A stretch of 64,000 bases of DNA from UBA6168 sp964423205 (GCA_964423205.1 CAYRDX010000011.1:16420-80419), one strand, 5' to 3'; shown: positions 52,517 through 62,941, numbered from the stretch's first letter. Translations and numbers: made by a program. Notes: generated by a model not told the origin, from the sequence alone.

Positions 52517-53406
52517 GGTCGTTTGCGTTTCCATCGGCGGTGCGACCATAACCAGAAAACAGGATTTTCCCGGATTTGTTGTTCCAGCTTCTTGGCAAAC
52601 AGTTGGGTTATGTCGCCCTCTTGTAGTTCTTTCGGATTGGCGGAAAGCTCTTCAAAGGCCATCTCGTAATACCCCCTGTTGGCTCTGGTGACTTTGCAGA
52701 AAATCACTGGATAGCCTGTTTGTTGAGCCAGCTTGTCAACTCCATGCAGAAACGGAGTGTCTTGATTTAGGAAAGATAACCAGTCTGCATTTTGTGTATC
52801 AGATGGGGTTTGGTCGGCAATGAGTACAAAAATGGTGGGTTGTTTTCTGTTTTCAACAACTGCCCTGCCAGCTTGTGCCATACTCACCAGATTGTTTCCC
52901 CATTTTGTCCTCAGAGTATTCAGGTGGTCGTCAATTAACCTGTTATTGAGCGGTTTGAAAATGCCGATGACTTTGTGTTTTACAACCAATGGAAACGTCA
53001 GGGTGGCCCATTCCCAATTTCCATAATGGCCCGCAACCATAATCACACTTTTCTCTTCCTGGTAATACTTGTCAAAAACTTCGGCTCCGCGATAAACAAA
53101 CCTTTTGGTCATTTCTGCTTTTGATGCAGTCATCCCTTTCAGTGATTCCAATGTCAGGTCAGCCAGGTAGCTGTAGTATTGTTTTTCAATTTTGTTGAGC
53201 TCTTGATCGCCTTTATCAGGGAAAGAATTTCGGAGGTTTTGCCTGACCACTTTTAACCTGTATTGGAAAGCATGTCGCAAGAGCCATGCGGTAAAAGAGG
53301 ATAATTTGTAAACCACTGAAAATGGCAACAGCGACAGAAGCCAAATGAAAAATTGCAGAATAATTTTAGATGCCTTTTGCACTGCGGATTGACTTATTGA
53401 ACTCAA
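52513..53406 (-). CDS. Lysophospholipid acyltransferase, LpxL/HtrB-like
   Basis: This 297-residue protein has an N-terminal membrane segment (IILQFFIWLLSLLPFSVVY). The catalytic HX4E motif lies in MVAGHYGNWEW, and VIGIFKPLNNRLID and IADQTPSD are conserved blocks. It adds a secondary acyl chain to lipid A or a related lipid, or acts on ornithine lipid as some Bacteroidota homologues may. The stop lies at the edge of family A repeat copy 5. Confidence 0.85.
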   Translation of the reverse strand: MSSISQSAVQKASKIILQFFIWLLSLLPFSVVYKLSSFTAWLLRHAFQYRLKVVRQNLRNSFPDKGDQELNKIEKQYYSYLADLTLESLKGMTASKAEMTKRFVYRGAEVFDKYYQEEKSVIMVAGHYGNWEWATLTFPLVVKHKVIGIFKPLNNRLIDDHLNTLRTKWGNNLVSMAQAGRAVVENRKQPTIFVLIADQTPSDTQNADWLSFLNQDTPFLHGVDKLAQQTGYPVIFCKVTRANRGYYEMAFEELSANPKELQEGDITQLFAKKLEQQIRENPVFWLWSHRRWKRKRP

Positions 53407-53421
53407 ATATGGCTAAGTTTG
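53389..53421 (+). promoter_or_regulatory. Candidate promoter for the asparaginase gene
   Basis: TTG (53389-53391), a 22-base spacer and TAAGTTTG (53414-53421) fit the Bacteroidota pattern. The start of transcription would lie about 20 bases before ATG 53450. It overlaps the start of the divergent acyltransferase gene. Confidence 0.5.
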
Positions 53422-53449
53422 TCCATTTCAATGGTAAAACCCGAGAATT

Positions 53450-54430
53450 ATGTACCGTCGCAGAGATTTCCTTACAACCGCAACTTTAGGCACTTTGGGG
53501 GCTACACTGGCTGGTTTGAGCTCCACATCTTGCACCGGTTCCCAGTCCAAACAAAGCATAAGTAAAGGTCCTCTTGTCATCTCCACATGGGATTTTGGAC
53601 TTCAGGCCAACGAGGCTGCATGGGCAGTATTGAAATCTGGAGGTAAGGCACTGGATGCTGTGGAACAAGGTGTAAGAGTGACAGAAGCAGATGCCACCAA
53701 CAGTACCGTCGGTATAGGCGGGGCACCCGACAGGGATGGTCATGTAACCTTGGATGCCTGCATCATGGATTCAGAGGGAAATGCAGGTTCAGTGTCTTGT
53801 CTGGAACATATTCTGCATCCGGTTTCTGTGGCAAGAATGGTTATGGAAAAGACTCCTCACGTGATGCTGGTAGCAGAAGGTGCTTTGGCTTTTGCTCTCG
53901 ATAATGGTTTTGAAAAGACAAATTTGCTCACAGAAAAGTCAAAAGCAGCTTGGGAAAAATGGAAACTTACCAGCAAATACGAACCAAAAATTAATGTCGA
54001 AATGCATGACACCATTGGAATGCTGGCTTTGGATGTGGATGGGAATCTTGCAGGTGCCTGCACAACCAGCGGGTTAGCTTACAAAATGCATGGAAGGGTG
54101 GGGGATTCGCCCATTATCGGTGCCGGTTTATTCGTTGATAATGAGGTTGGGGCGGCAGTAGCCACAGGACTTGGAGAGGTCGTTTTGAAATCACTAAGCA
54201 GTTTTTTGGCAGTCGAATTCATGCGTAACGGGAAAACCCCTGCCGAAGCTTGTAAATTGACTGTAGAACGACTGGTTGCGAAACAAAAAAACAGTAAAGA
54301 AATTCAGGTCGGACTGATTGCTGTCAATAAAGCTGGTGAATGCGGTGGCTTCAGCATTCAAAAGGGATTTATTTATGCTGTGTGCCGGGAAGATGTTAAC
54401 CAACTTGAGAAAGCCGGGCATCTGTTCTAA
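53450..54430 (+). CDS. Exported N(4)-(beta-N-acetylglucosaminyl)-L-asparaginase family protein
   Basis: This 326-residue protein starts with YRRRDFLTTATLGTLG, a twin-arginine (Tat) signal. It belongs to the Ntn hydrolases of the glycosylasparaginase type. The autoproteolysis site is HDTIGMLALD, with T188 becoming the N-terminal nucleophile; GNLAGACTTSGLAYKMHGRVGD and GAAVATGLGE follow. It would cleave the Asn-GlcNAc bond of glycopeptides in the periplasm. Isoaspartyl-peptidase activity is the main alternative. Confidence 0.9.
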   Translation: MYRRRDFLTTATLGTLGATLAGLSSTSCTGSQSKQSISKGPLVISTWDFGLQANEAAWAVLKSGGKALDAVEQGVRVTEADATNSTVGIGGAPDRDGHVTLDACIMDSEGNAGSVSCLEHILHPVSVARMVMEKTPHVMLVAEGALAFALDNGFEKTNLLTEKSKAAWEKWKLTSKYEPKINVEMHDTIGMLALDVDGNLAGACTTSGLAYKMHGRVGDSPIIGAGLFVDNEVGAAVATGLGEVVLKSLSSFLAVEFMRNGKTPAEACKLTVERLVAKQKNSKEIQVGLIAVNKAGECGGFSIQKGFIYAVCREDVNQLEKAGHLF

Positions 54431-54583
54431 TGTATTTGGTAAGTAAATTTCTGAACACCTTTCTGATGCTACGTTGTAAGGGCAGTAAAATGGCATCATA
54501 TTTTCATTATCAGACATATCGAATTCTTCTAAATGCGTAAAGGGGCAGTGGGTGCTGCTCTTAGCATTTAATTAAGTATAATT

Positions 54584-55267
54584 ATGTCTGATTCCCATTT
54601 GAATATCATTATTGCTGATTGCAATGCCATTTTTGTCGTTGGGTTAAAATCCGTCTTAAATGAAATGCCGGAATACCACTGTAACATTGTTGGAGAGGTG
54701 GCCACAGCTGCTTCACTTTTTGAATTAACCCAGCAATACTCAGATTGCCTGTTACTTATTGACATGAATCTACCGGATATGGACGGCCTGGAGGTTTTAA
54801 GTAATTTGAAAGCACGAAATGCCAATGTAAAAGCCATCATGTTGAGCAATTACGATGAATCAAATGTTGTAAAGGCAGCATTCAGATCCGGTGCTGAGGG
54901 TTACATCATGAAATCAACGGGTATCATGGAATACTATAAGGCTATTGCTACTGTTAATTCCGGACAAACCTATCTTGGCAAAGGCCTGACCATCGTTAAT
55001 GGCGCTGGTACTCACTCACGTTTTTTGAATCAGGGCGGATTATGCAACTCATACGAGGATAATTTCTTGAGAAAATACAATCTCACGCGTCGCGAAATGG
55101 AAATCATGAAACTCATAGGTCAGGCTTTGACAAATAAGGAAATTGCTAAAGAACTGTACATCAGCGATCAGACAGTGAGTGTGCATCGCAAGAATATTAT
55201 GAGGAAACTCGGAGTCAGCAGTTCAACCAATTTGGTCAGAATGGCCCATGAGTACAACCTGATTTAA
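54584..55267 (+). CDS. NarL/LuxR-type response regulator
   Basis: This 227-residue protein has an N-terminal receiver domain with acidic residues around ADCN (D12), phosphoacceptor D60 in LLLIDMNLPDMDG, and the lysine of IMKSTG. The C-terminal helix-turn-helix (about 165-227) includes LTNKEIAKELYISDQTVSVHRKNI. No histidine kinase gene is adjacent, so it is an orphan in this window. It precedes the two cohesin-protein genes and could regulate surface genes; that is conjecture. Confidence 0.9.
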   Translation: MSDSHLNIIIADCNAIFVVGLKSVLNEMPEYHCNIVGEVATAASLFELTQQYSDCLLLIDMNLPDMDGLEVLSNLKARNANVKAIMLSNYDESNVVKAAFRSGAEGYIMKSTGIMEYYKAIATVNSGQTYLGKGLTIVNGAGTHSRFLNQGGLCNSYEDNFLRKYNLTRREMEIMKLIGQALTNKEIAKELYISDQTVSVHRKNIMRKLGVSSSTNLVRMAHEYNLI

Positions 55268-55724
55268 GGAAAGAGAAAAAAGCATTATTTAATATGAAAG
55301 TTTTTTGGGCTGCGTAAAATTCTGGATTTTATTGCTTTGGATAAAATGCTGAAAATGAGTTTGTATTTGGATCGACATTTTAACAGCCCTTTTTTTGTGA
55401 CAGCCCCAAAACGCCTATCTTTGTTGAGTTTTTAATAATTCCATGAACTACAAAAAGTACTCACAGATGTGTTCGATTCTCAGCACGTCCATTTTTACCT
55501 GCCCTTTTTTTCCATGGCAACCGAGTAATCTTTTATGTAGTCATATCACTGTGACAGGCTGAAGCTAAAAATGATTCCACTGAGGGAAAATGTGTTTTCC
55601 TTTAGTTTTTTTTGTTTTTCAAGGTGGAATTTTACGGAGATAATTTCTGCAAAGTCAGGCTTTTGAGTATGCCCTTCGACAGGGTTTGGTCAAGTTTGGC
55701 AAACTACTTGTATATGTCATAATT
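55268..55724. other. Intergenic region before the cohesin genes
   Basis: This region is 457 bases long. A frame of 39 codons (55443-55562, MNYKKYSQM) has no ribosome site or similarity that I recognise and is probably not a gene. CCCTTCGACAGGGTTTGG at 55673-55690 is a common-looking intergenic word. Nothing else is seen. Confidence 0.4.
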
Positions 55725-56498
55725 ATGAAAATTTTGCATATATTCTTCTGCCTGCTTTTGTTGTCGCATACAGCCTCAGCTACTGCGCAGCAGGTAACCC
55801 TGGTTACACCCAACATCACAGTGCAACCGGGTGCCAATGTGCATCTTGACATCAGTGTCAAGAATTTTCAGCAAATCACAGCGGTTCAATTTTCCCTGAA
55901 ATGGGACAAAAATGTGCTGCAGTTTATTGGAGTTGACAATTTTGGCCTTCCCGGATTAGTAGTCGACCTGAATTTTGGTCTGCTCAATGTGAATAATGGG
56001 GAATTGCGCTTTAGTTGGGTGCAGGGCAATCTTTCGGGGTTAACTCTTAAGGACTCTTCACAGTTATTCTCTATTTGGTTCAAGGCGGTTGGCCCCCATG
56101 AAAGCAGCACCAAATTGTCTTTTGCCAATGAGCCCATTGTCATTGAGGTGATCAATTCAAATGGCACTCAACCTTTCATACTCGAAAACGGAACGATAAC
56201 CATCAAACAATTGACATCGACCCTCGAAGTGGTATCAAATGATTTTGTGCTGTATCAGAATGTACCTAATCCATTTGTCGAGACTACTTCGATTCAGTTT
56301 GAATTGAAAAAAGGGTCAAATGCCAACATCAGCATTTTTGACAACAGTGGCCGAAGAATTTTTGAGCGAAGTGATTACTATTCCCCCGGCAAACATAATA
56401 TGGTACTAAACCGGGAGATTTTTGGAAAAGCGGGTACTTATCACTTCAGTCTGAGTACGCCGGGAGGAGTAGCCACCCGGCCTTTGGTAGTAAAATAA
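55725..56498 (+). CDS. Cohesin-domain protein with type IX sorting domain
   Basis: Start ATG 55725 (MKILHIFFCLLLLSHTASA) gives 257 residues with a signal peptide. Residues about 25-170 form one cohesin-like domain (VTLVTPNITVQPGANVHLDISVKNF...). From about 180 comes a T9SS type A sorting domain: LYQNVPNPFVETTSIQFEL, SIFDNSGRRIFE and a C-terminal PLVVK. It would be exported and fixed to, or released from, the cell surface. It resembles a single unit of the giant protein that follows. Confidence 0.82.
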   Translation: MKILHIFFCLLLLSHTASATAQQVTLVTPNITVQPGANVHLDISVKNFQQITAVQFSLKWDKNVLQFIGVDNFGLPGLVVDLNFGLLNVNNGELRFSWVQGNLSGLTLKDSSQLFSIWFKAVGPHESSTKLSFANEPIVIEVINSNGTQPFILENGTITIKQLTSTLEVVSNDFVLYQNVPNPFVETTSIQFELKKGSNANISIFDNSGRRIFERSDYYSPGKHNMVLNREIFGKAGTYHFSLSTPGGVATRPLVVK

Positions 56499-56597
56499 GA
56501 TAAGCGATTACAACTGGTCGACTCCGTATGGAGAAATGCCAGAGAAGAATAGAATAATTCCGATTACAATAACAATTGTCGTCCCAATTCCGAACAT

Positions 56598-59500
56598 ATG
56601 AAAAGACCGATTACTAGCCTCATCATTGGCTTTGCCTTGTTCATTGTGCAACTTGGCGCACAGCCAACATTCACCGTTTCTCCTCAGACAATAACTGCTG
56701 CCGCAGGAGGGAATATTACGGTCGATATCAACGTATCAGGATTCACCAACATTGTCAGTATGCAGTATTCCATGACCTGGAATAAGCAAGTGCTGCAGTT
56801 TATTTCCATTGATAACATTACCAACTCCTTGCCCGGATTTACGATGGCAAACTTTGGAACGACAAATACTGCCAATGGCAACTACGCTTTATCATGGCTT
56901 GACCCTGATGTTACAGGCAAATCTGTGTCAGGAGGTACACGCCTGTACAGCGTTACTTTTAAGGTTCTCACTACCAATGAGACGACAATTGCATTTGCCA
57001 ATGCTCCGACACCCATAGAGGTTGTCAATGCAGCAGGAACGAATGTGGGACTAACACCCATGAACTCAGTCGTCAATGCAGGGGGCGGTAATCCTGGCCC
57101 GACAGCTACAGTAACGTTTTCTGCATCGGATACCACGGTTGCTCCCAATGCAATGCTCTGTACAAATGTCAGAGTAAACGGATTCACAAACCTTGCTTCC
57201 GTGCAATACAGCATGGCCTTTGATCAGACTAAGCTTCAGTTTTCGAGCATAACAAATTTAAACCTCAGCAACCTGACTCTGGCTAATTTTAATACAACTC
57301 AAGCCGCCCAGGGAATTCTTACCTTGAATTGGAATAGTCAAGGAGGGGCAGGTGTTACGGTTGCTAATGGTACAACCATTTACAGGGCTTGTTTTACAGC
57401 CATCGGAGCATCCAGTTGCGGTACTCCTTCCCAGTTCAGGTTTACCAGCACCCCAACAGCAGCACAGGCCAGCAATGCCAGTGGTGGGAGTGTTACTTTT
57501 CAGAGCACCGCAGGGAATATTACCATTTGTAGTGGAACACCTCCACCTGGTACAGTTACTTTTAGTGCGTCCACTGTTTCCGGTGCTCCTAATACCACAT
57601 TGTGTACTAACGTGAGTGTGGATGGATTTACCAACCTGGCATCGGTACAATTCAGTATGGCTTTTGACCAGACCAGGCTGCAATTTGCCAACATCTCCAA
57701 CCTGAATTTATCCAACCTTGCGTTGGGCAATTTCAATACAACTCAGGCATCACAGGGGATTCTTACTCTCAACTGGACCAGTCAGGGTGGTGCAGGAGTT
57801 ACTGTTGCCAGTGGCACCAATATTTATAGGGTTTGCTTTACAGCGATTGGCGCATCAAACTGTGCAACTCCATCGCAGTTCCGTTTTACCAGCACGCCGG
57901 TATTGGCGCAGGCTACCAATGCCAGTGCTAATAATGTTACTTTCCAAAGTAACCCGGGTAACATCACCATTTGCAGTTCTCCACCGCCATCGGGATTTTC
58001 CATGGTAGCTTCGGATACAACCATCGCCGCCGGAGGAAAATTTTGTACCCGTGTAAGTGTAAATGGTTTTACCAATATCGTATCCATGCAATACAGCATG
58101 GCATTTGATCAAACCAAACTGCGTTTCGATAGCTTAACTTCATTCAATCTGCTTGATCTCACTGCTTCAAGTTTTGGCGTCAATCAGGTTTCACAAGGTA
58201 TTTTAACCCTATCATGGTTGGATCAATCAACAATTGGCGTGACACGACCCAATGGCACGGTTATCTACCGGGTATGTTTTACGGTTATAGGATCTGAAAA
58301 CTGTACAACGCCTACTCAATTCAGATTTACCAACACACCGACTACCACTGAAGTAACCAATGCAAGTGGAGGATTGGTCGCATTCCAGAGCACACCAGCA
58401 AATATTACCGTATGTGGAGGTACACCTCCACCCCCACCAACAGGATTTTCTGTCACTGCTTCAGATACGACGATTGCTTCGGGTGGAAAATTCTGCACGA
58501 AAGTACGGGTGAACGGATTCACCAATATCGTGTCCATGCAGTACAGCATGGCTTTTGACCAGACCAAACTGCGCTTTGACAGCATTCGAGCAGTAAATCT
58601 GAAGGACTTGACTTTGGCCAGCTTTGGCACCAATCAGGCGGCACAGGGTGTTTTGACAATGTCATGGCTCGACCAGGCAACAACCGGAGTTTCAGTTACT
58701 AATGGAACGGCCATTTATGAAGTGTGCTTTACCGCTATTGGAGCTGTAAATTGTACCACTCCCACTCAATTCCGTTTCACCAGTACTCCAACGACAGCGG
58801 AAGTGACCAATTCAGCAGGGGGTACCGTCACTTTCCAAAGTGTGCCCGGGAACATAACCATCTGTGGTGGTACTCCACCACCTCCGCCAACCGGATTTTC
58901 CGTAACAGCTTCGGATACTACCATTGCTTCCGGTGGAAAATTCTGCACAAAAGTTAGGGTGAACGGATTCTCAAACATCGTGTCCATGCAGTACAGTATG
59001 TCATTTGATCAAACCCGTGTTCGATTTGACAGTATCCGTGCTTTGAACCTGAAAGATTTATCCGTTGCCAACTTCGGAACGAACCAGTCTGCCCAGGGGG
59101 TGCTTACTTTGTCTTGGATGGATCAAGCCACTACGGGAGTAACCCTCACTAACGGCACAACCATATATGAAGTCTGTTTTACAGCAATTGGGGCTGAAAA
59201 CTGCACCACTCCATCTGCATTCCGCTTTACCAATACGCCTACGATGGCAGAGGTTACCAATTCAGCTGGTGCCACAGTTGCGTTTCAAAGTGTTTCAGGC
59301 AGTATAACAATTTGCGGTGGCACACCACCACCTCCGGGCACCCTAAGATTTTCAGCTAATGAAAAAGTAATTTCCAACAGCGCTCCCGGATGTATTGATG
59401 TTACCGCTGAAAACTTCACCAAAATTGTCAGTGCTCAGTTTTCCATAAAGTTTAACCCGGCAGTTATCAAGTTCAGTTCGGTTACTGGGTTTGGTTTACC

Positions 59501-62500
59501 TGACCTGAGTGCCAGTAATTTTGGCACTGCCAATGCCAATAATGGTACGCTTACCTTCTCATGGTTCGACCAATCTACCAAAGGCGTAACAGTGGCAAAC
59601 GGTACCGTAATTTTCCAGTTGTGTTTTACCGGAGTGGGTACTGGTGGTCAATCGAGTAACATCAGTTTCGATGGAACACCGACTGCCATTGAAGTAACAG
59701 ATGCCAGTAACAAGTCAGTCACACCGACATTCGTCACTGGCAAGGCTACACTGGAAAGCAGTTGTGCCGGACCAGTCGTCATTTCGAACCCCGTCGTTAC
59801 CAATGTTACCTGCAAAGGTTCTGCAACCGGAGCGATTGCCATTACCACAAGTGGTGGTACCGGCCTATTCGTTTACACCTGGAAAAATGCTGCGGGAACT
59901 ACGGTGGGTACACAGAAGAATTTAACGAGCGTGGTGGCGGGTACTTATACAGTAACAGTTACAAGTTGTTCAGGTACTCAAAGCACTACAGCATCATATA
60001 CCATTACTGAGCCTTCACAGGGAATAGGCATAACCAGTCAGGTGAACAATGTTGTTTGCATGGGTGCAGCAAATGGCTCAATTAGCATTACTGTTAGCGG
60101 AGGTCTGCTTTCACCTCCATCCTGTCCTAACTATACATACCTGTGGAGCAATGGCGCCACAACCAAAGATATCGGCAACTTACCGGGTGGTACTTACCGT
60201 GTAACCATCACCGATTGCAGTGGCTGCCAGTTTGTCTCTAATCCAATAGTAGTGGCTGCGCCAACTTCAGCTTTGGTTGCGTCCTTGGCGGTTACCCATG
60301 TGAAATGTTTCGGAACTGCTTCCGGAACTATAACTGTCACGGCTTCCGGAGGTGTTGGCCCTTACCAATACAGGATAAATAACGGCGTTTGGCAAAACAG
60401 CAATGTTTTCACTGACCTGCCCGGTGGCGCTTATGCTGTGGACACCCGCGATGCACTGGGTTGTATAGTGAACAATAATACCACTATTAATTCACCTGCC
60501 ACGGCATTGGTAGTTGTATCTGCTCCTGTGCATGCCACTAGTGGCAAATGTGATGGCTCCATAACCTTGACCGTATCAGGTGGAGGAACACCTTATACCT
60601 ATACATGGGCCGGCCCGGGTAATTTCACCTCAAATACAAAAGATGTAACCAATCTTTGTTCAGGCAATTATTCGGTAACAGTAACTGATGCCAACGGATG
60701 TTCCATTGTTCGCACAGAACAGGTTCGTTCACCACTCCAGGTTACTGCCACCAGGAGGAATGCCTGTTTCAATGTTTGTGATGGTTCAATCATGTTAAAT
60801 GTTACGGGCGGTATTCCACCATTATCTTATCAGTGGAATTCCGGATTGCCGGCACTTCCGACACAGAGCAACCTCTGTCCGGGAAGTTATTCCGTAACTG
60901 TTACAAGTCCGGCAGATAACCAGACGCAAACCTTGACGATAAACATAACACAGGCGACGTCGAGACCTTCACTAACTGTGGTCAATGTGTCGCAACCAAG
61001 TACCTCGTTTAGCTGTGATGGTACCATCATTACCACCGGTGCAACCGGGGGAGCAGGGCCTCCCTACACTTTCAAGTGGGATAATAATTCAACCGTGCCG
61101 ACCCGGACAGGACTTTGCGAAGGCACCTATTCCATGACTTTGACTGATGGCAACGGATGTACATCACTGAATACCTACACACTTGACTTTATTCCTCCAT
61201 CCCTGAGTATAGCGACTACCGTGGATGCATCCTGTTTTTCCAACTCGATTGGTGCCATTACGGTGCAGGCCACGGGTGGTATTTCCCCTTATCGAATAGT
61301 GATTAGTGGTCCTTCGGGCACATTTACCCAGAATAATGATGCGGACGGATTTCACAAGTTCAGCAATCTCGCTCCGGGGAACTATACCATTTCAGTATTG
61401 GATTCAGGTGTAGGAATCGATTTCCAACAGACTTCAACGACGGCATCTGTTACCGTTACCAACCTGAGTTTAGCGCCAATAAACATTTTCCCGGCCACCA
61501 TTTCTCAAAAAGGGAAAATAACCACTCAACCTGCGGGCGGTAGAATACCTTACACCTTCCAATGGAGTAATGGTAGCAATGCACAAAACCCAAGCAATCT
61601 GGATGCTGACTGCTATGTTGTCACTGTGGGTGATGCCAATGGCTGTTTCAGGGTCTTTTCAAATATCTGCGTTGGCTTACTGACTGCGCAGGAAACCATC
61701 ACCAGTCCGAGATGTCCTGATTCTTTGGGAACAATCGTAATTAAGCCTCAGGGTGGTAACTGGCCATATTCTTTCAGATGGAGGAATTCAGCAGGACAGG
61801 TAGTGGACAACGATTCGATTTTGCAAAACCAACCAGTTGGTGAATACAATGTGCTGATAACGGATGCATTGGGAGTTTCCATTTTGCAATCACATACCAT
61901 AAAACCGATTTCCAATCTGGCAGCTACAGCGGTGGCAACCAGCAACTACAACGGATTCAATGTACGTTGTAATGGTGGAAATACGGGTGAGGCGCGTGTT
62001 ATGGCAGTAAATGGCAGCGCTCCTTACACCTATATGTGGAGCAATAACGCGACCACCGCAACGGTCAGCAATCTGCCTGCCGGTATGTACACCATTACCG
62101 TAACTGATAAAGAAGGTTGTAAGGTTACTCAAAGTGTGAGTATCACAGCGCCACCAGTATTGACGGCCAATGCGCAAGGTGCTTTCATCGGTTGCAGTGG
62201 TACCAAGAGCGGTCAGGCCACAGCTACAGTTTCCGGTGGCGTTTCTCCCTACAGTTTTGTTTGGAGCGATGCTTCTAATCAGAAAACTGCAACTGCGGTT
62301 CTGCTCAGCGGCGGTACCTATACTGTGACCGTTACAGATGCCAATGGCTGTAATTCTACCAAGTCTGCAAATGTGATAGAACCACCGGTGTTGAATGTTA
62401 ACGTGCTGACCACGCCAGATGAAGGCGGGCCAAGCGGTACGGCGAAAGCTGTGGCGACTGGAGGAACAAGACCTTATGTATTCACCTGGCAAGATTTGAC

Positions 62501-62900
62501 CAATACGGACAGTACCATAAGCCGACTGCTTCCGGGTAGGTATTTTGTGAGGGTTACAGATGCCAATAGTTGTGTTAAATTAGCTAACGGAATCGTGGAT
62601 GACGCCACAAACTGCCTCTTTGCCAGGGCTGTGATTACACCGGAAGGAGATGGCCGCAACGAAGAGTTTAAAATCGGGTGCTTGTCGCGATTCCATGATA
62701 ACCATCTGGAAATCTATAACCGCTGGGGTCAGTTGGTTTACGAAGTTGACAATTACAACGACGCCGACCTGTGGCGTGGCACGAATATGCGAGGCAACCC
62801 TGTGCCGGACGGCGTTTACTTCTGGGTGTTCGAATACACTGACCCCGGTTCAAAACAGCGCTTGTCCAAGAAAGGCAGTGTAACTGTCCTGAGAAGATAA
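56598..62900 (+). CDS. Giant surface adhesin: seven cohesin-like domains, SprB repeats, T9SS type B sorting domain
   Basis: This 2100-residue protein has a signal peptide at about 1-22. Seven tandem cohesin-like domains follow (about residues 23-1050) with short GGTPPPPPTG-like linkers; domains 4-6 are very alike. SprB-type repeats (about 1055-2000) then show motifs such as TYTVTVTDANGC and YTYMWSNNATT. The C-terminal gliding/T9SS type B domain reads NRWGQLVYEVDNYND, then VPDGVYFWVFEY. The protein is probably secreted by the type IX system and held at the surface, where SprB-like adhesins can support gliding or attachment. The 3' neighbour encodes a PorP/SprF-family partner. Confidence 0.88.
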   Translation: MKRPITSLIIGFALFIVQLGAQPTFTVSPQTITAAAGGNITVDINVSGFTNIVSMQYSMTWNKQVLQFISIDNITNSLPGFTMANFGTTNTANGNYALSWLDPDVTGKSVSGGTRLYSVTFKVLTTNETTIAFANAPTPIEVVNAAGTNVGLTPMNSVVNAGGGNPGPTATVTFSASDTTVAPNAMLCTNVRVNGFTNLASVQYSMAFDQTKLQFSSITNLNLSNLTLANFNTTQAAQGILTLNWNSQGGAGVTVANGTTIYRACFTAIGASSCGTPSQFRFTSTPTAAQASNASGGSVTFQSTAGNITICSGTPPPGTVTFSASTVSGAPNTTLCTNVSVDGFTNLASVQFSMAFDQTRLQFANISNLNLSNLALGNFNTTQASQGILTLNWTSQGGAGVTVASGTNIYRVCFTAIGASNCATPSQFRFTSTPVLAQATNASANNVTFQSNPGNITICSSPPPSGFSMVASDTTIAAGGKFCTRVSVNGFTNIVSMQYSMAFDQTKLRFDSLTSFNLLDLTASSFGVNQVSQGILTLSWLDQSTIGVTRPNGTVIYRVCFTVIGSENCTTPTQFRFTNTPTTTEVTNASGGLVAFQSTPANITVCGGTPPPPPTGFSVTASDTTIASGGKFCTKVRVNGFTNIVSMQYSMAFDQTKLRFDSIRAVNLKDLTLASFGTNQAAQGVLTMSWLDQATTGVSVTNGTAIYEVCFTAIGAVNCTTPTQFRFTSTPTTAEVTNSAGGTVTFQSVPGNITICGGTPPPPPTGFSVTASDTTIASGGKFCTKVRVNGFSNIVSMQYSMSFDQTRVRFDSIRALNLKDLSVANFGTNQSAQGVLTLSWMDQATTGVTLTNGTTIYEVCFTAIGAENCTTPSAFRFTNTPTMAEVTNSAGATVAFQSVSGSITICGGTPPPPGTLRFSANEKVISNSAPGCIDVTAENFTKIVSAQFSIKFNPAVIKFSSVTGFGLPDLSASNFGTANANNGTLTFSWFDQSTKGVTVANGTVIFQLCFTGVGTGGQSSNISFDGTPTAIEVTDASNKSVTPTFVTGKATLESSCAGPVVISNPVVTNVTCKGSATGAIAITTSGGTGLFVYTWKNAAGTTVGTQKNLTSVVAGTYTVTVTSCSGTQSTTASYTITEPSQGIGITSQVNNVVCMGAANGSISITVSGGLLSPPSCPNYTYLWSNGATTKDIGNLPGGTYRVTITDCSGCQFVSNPIVVAAPTSALVASLAVTHVKCFGTASGTITVTASGGVGPYQYRINNGVWQNSNVFTDLPGGAYAVDTRDALGCIVNNNTTINSPATALVVVSAPVHATSGKCDGSITLTVSGGGTPYTYTWAGPGNFTSNTKDVTNLCSGNYSVTVTDANGCSIVRTEQVRSPLQVTATRRNACFNVCDGSIMLNVTGGIPPLSYQWNSGLPALPTQSNLCPGSYSVTVTSPADNQTQTLTINITQATSRPSLTVVNVSQPSTSFSCDGTIITTGATGGAGPPYTFKWDNNSTVPTRTGLCEGTYSMTLTDGNGCTSLNTYTLDFIPPSLSIATTVDASCFSNSIGAITVQATGGISPYRIVISGPSGTFTQNNDADGFHKFSNLAPGNYTISVLDSGVGIDFQQTSTTASVTVTNLSLAPINIFPATISQKGKITTQPAGGRIPYTFQWSNGSNAQNPSNLDADCYVVTVGDANGCFRVFSNICVGLLTAQETITSPRCPDSLGTIVIKPQGGNWPYSFRWRNSAGQVVDNDSILQNQPVGEYNVLITDALGVSILQSHTIKPISNLAATAVATSNYNGFNVRCNGGNTGEARVMAVNGSAPYTYMWSNNATTATVSNLPAGMYTITVTDKEGCKVTQSVSITAPPVLTANAQGAFIGCSGTKSGQATATVSGGVSPYSFVWSDASNQKTATAVLLSGGTYTVTVTDANGCNSTKSANVIEPPVLNVNVLTTPDEGGPSGTAKAVATGGTRPYVFTWQDLTNTDSTISRLLPGRYFVRVTDANSCVKLANGIVDDATNCLFARAVITPEGDGRNEEFKIGCLSRFHDNHLEIYNRWGQLVYEVDNYNDADLWRGTNMRGNPVPDGVYFWVFEYTDPGSKQRLSKKGSVTVLRR
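57105..59336 (+). repeat. Five tandem cohesin-coding repeats, about 445 bp each
   Basis: Units begin near 57105, 57550, 57995, 58437 and 58890. The last two share long identical stretches, as in the encoded SVTASDTTIASGGKFCTKVR. The near-identity suggests recent tandem duplication and makes copy-number change or assembly collapse possible. Confidence 0.8.
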
Positions 62901-62906
62901 TTGAGT

Positions 62907-62941
62907 AATCCGGAGGTTCGGGTTCATGGAACCTCCGGATT
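62907..62941 (+). terminator. Hairpin after the adhesin gene
   Basis: AATCCGGAGGTTC and GAACCTCCGGATT form a perfect 13-bp stem with a nine-base loop. The T run is weak, so it may reduce readthrough into the PorP/SprF-family gene or protect the 3' end rather than fully terminate. Confidence 0.65.

Noticed and set aside
55443..55562. 39-codon frame before the cohesin gene
   Set aside because: No ribosome-binding site, no recognisable similarity and atypical composition.
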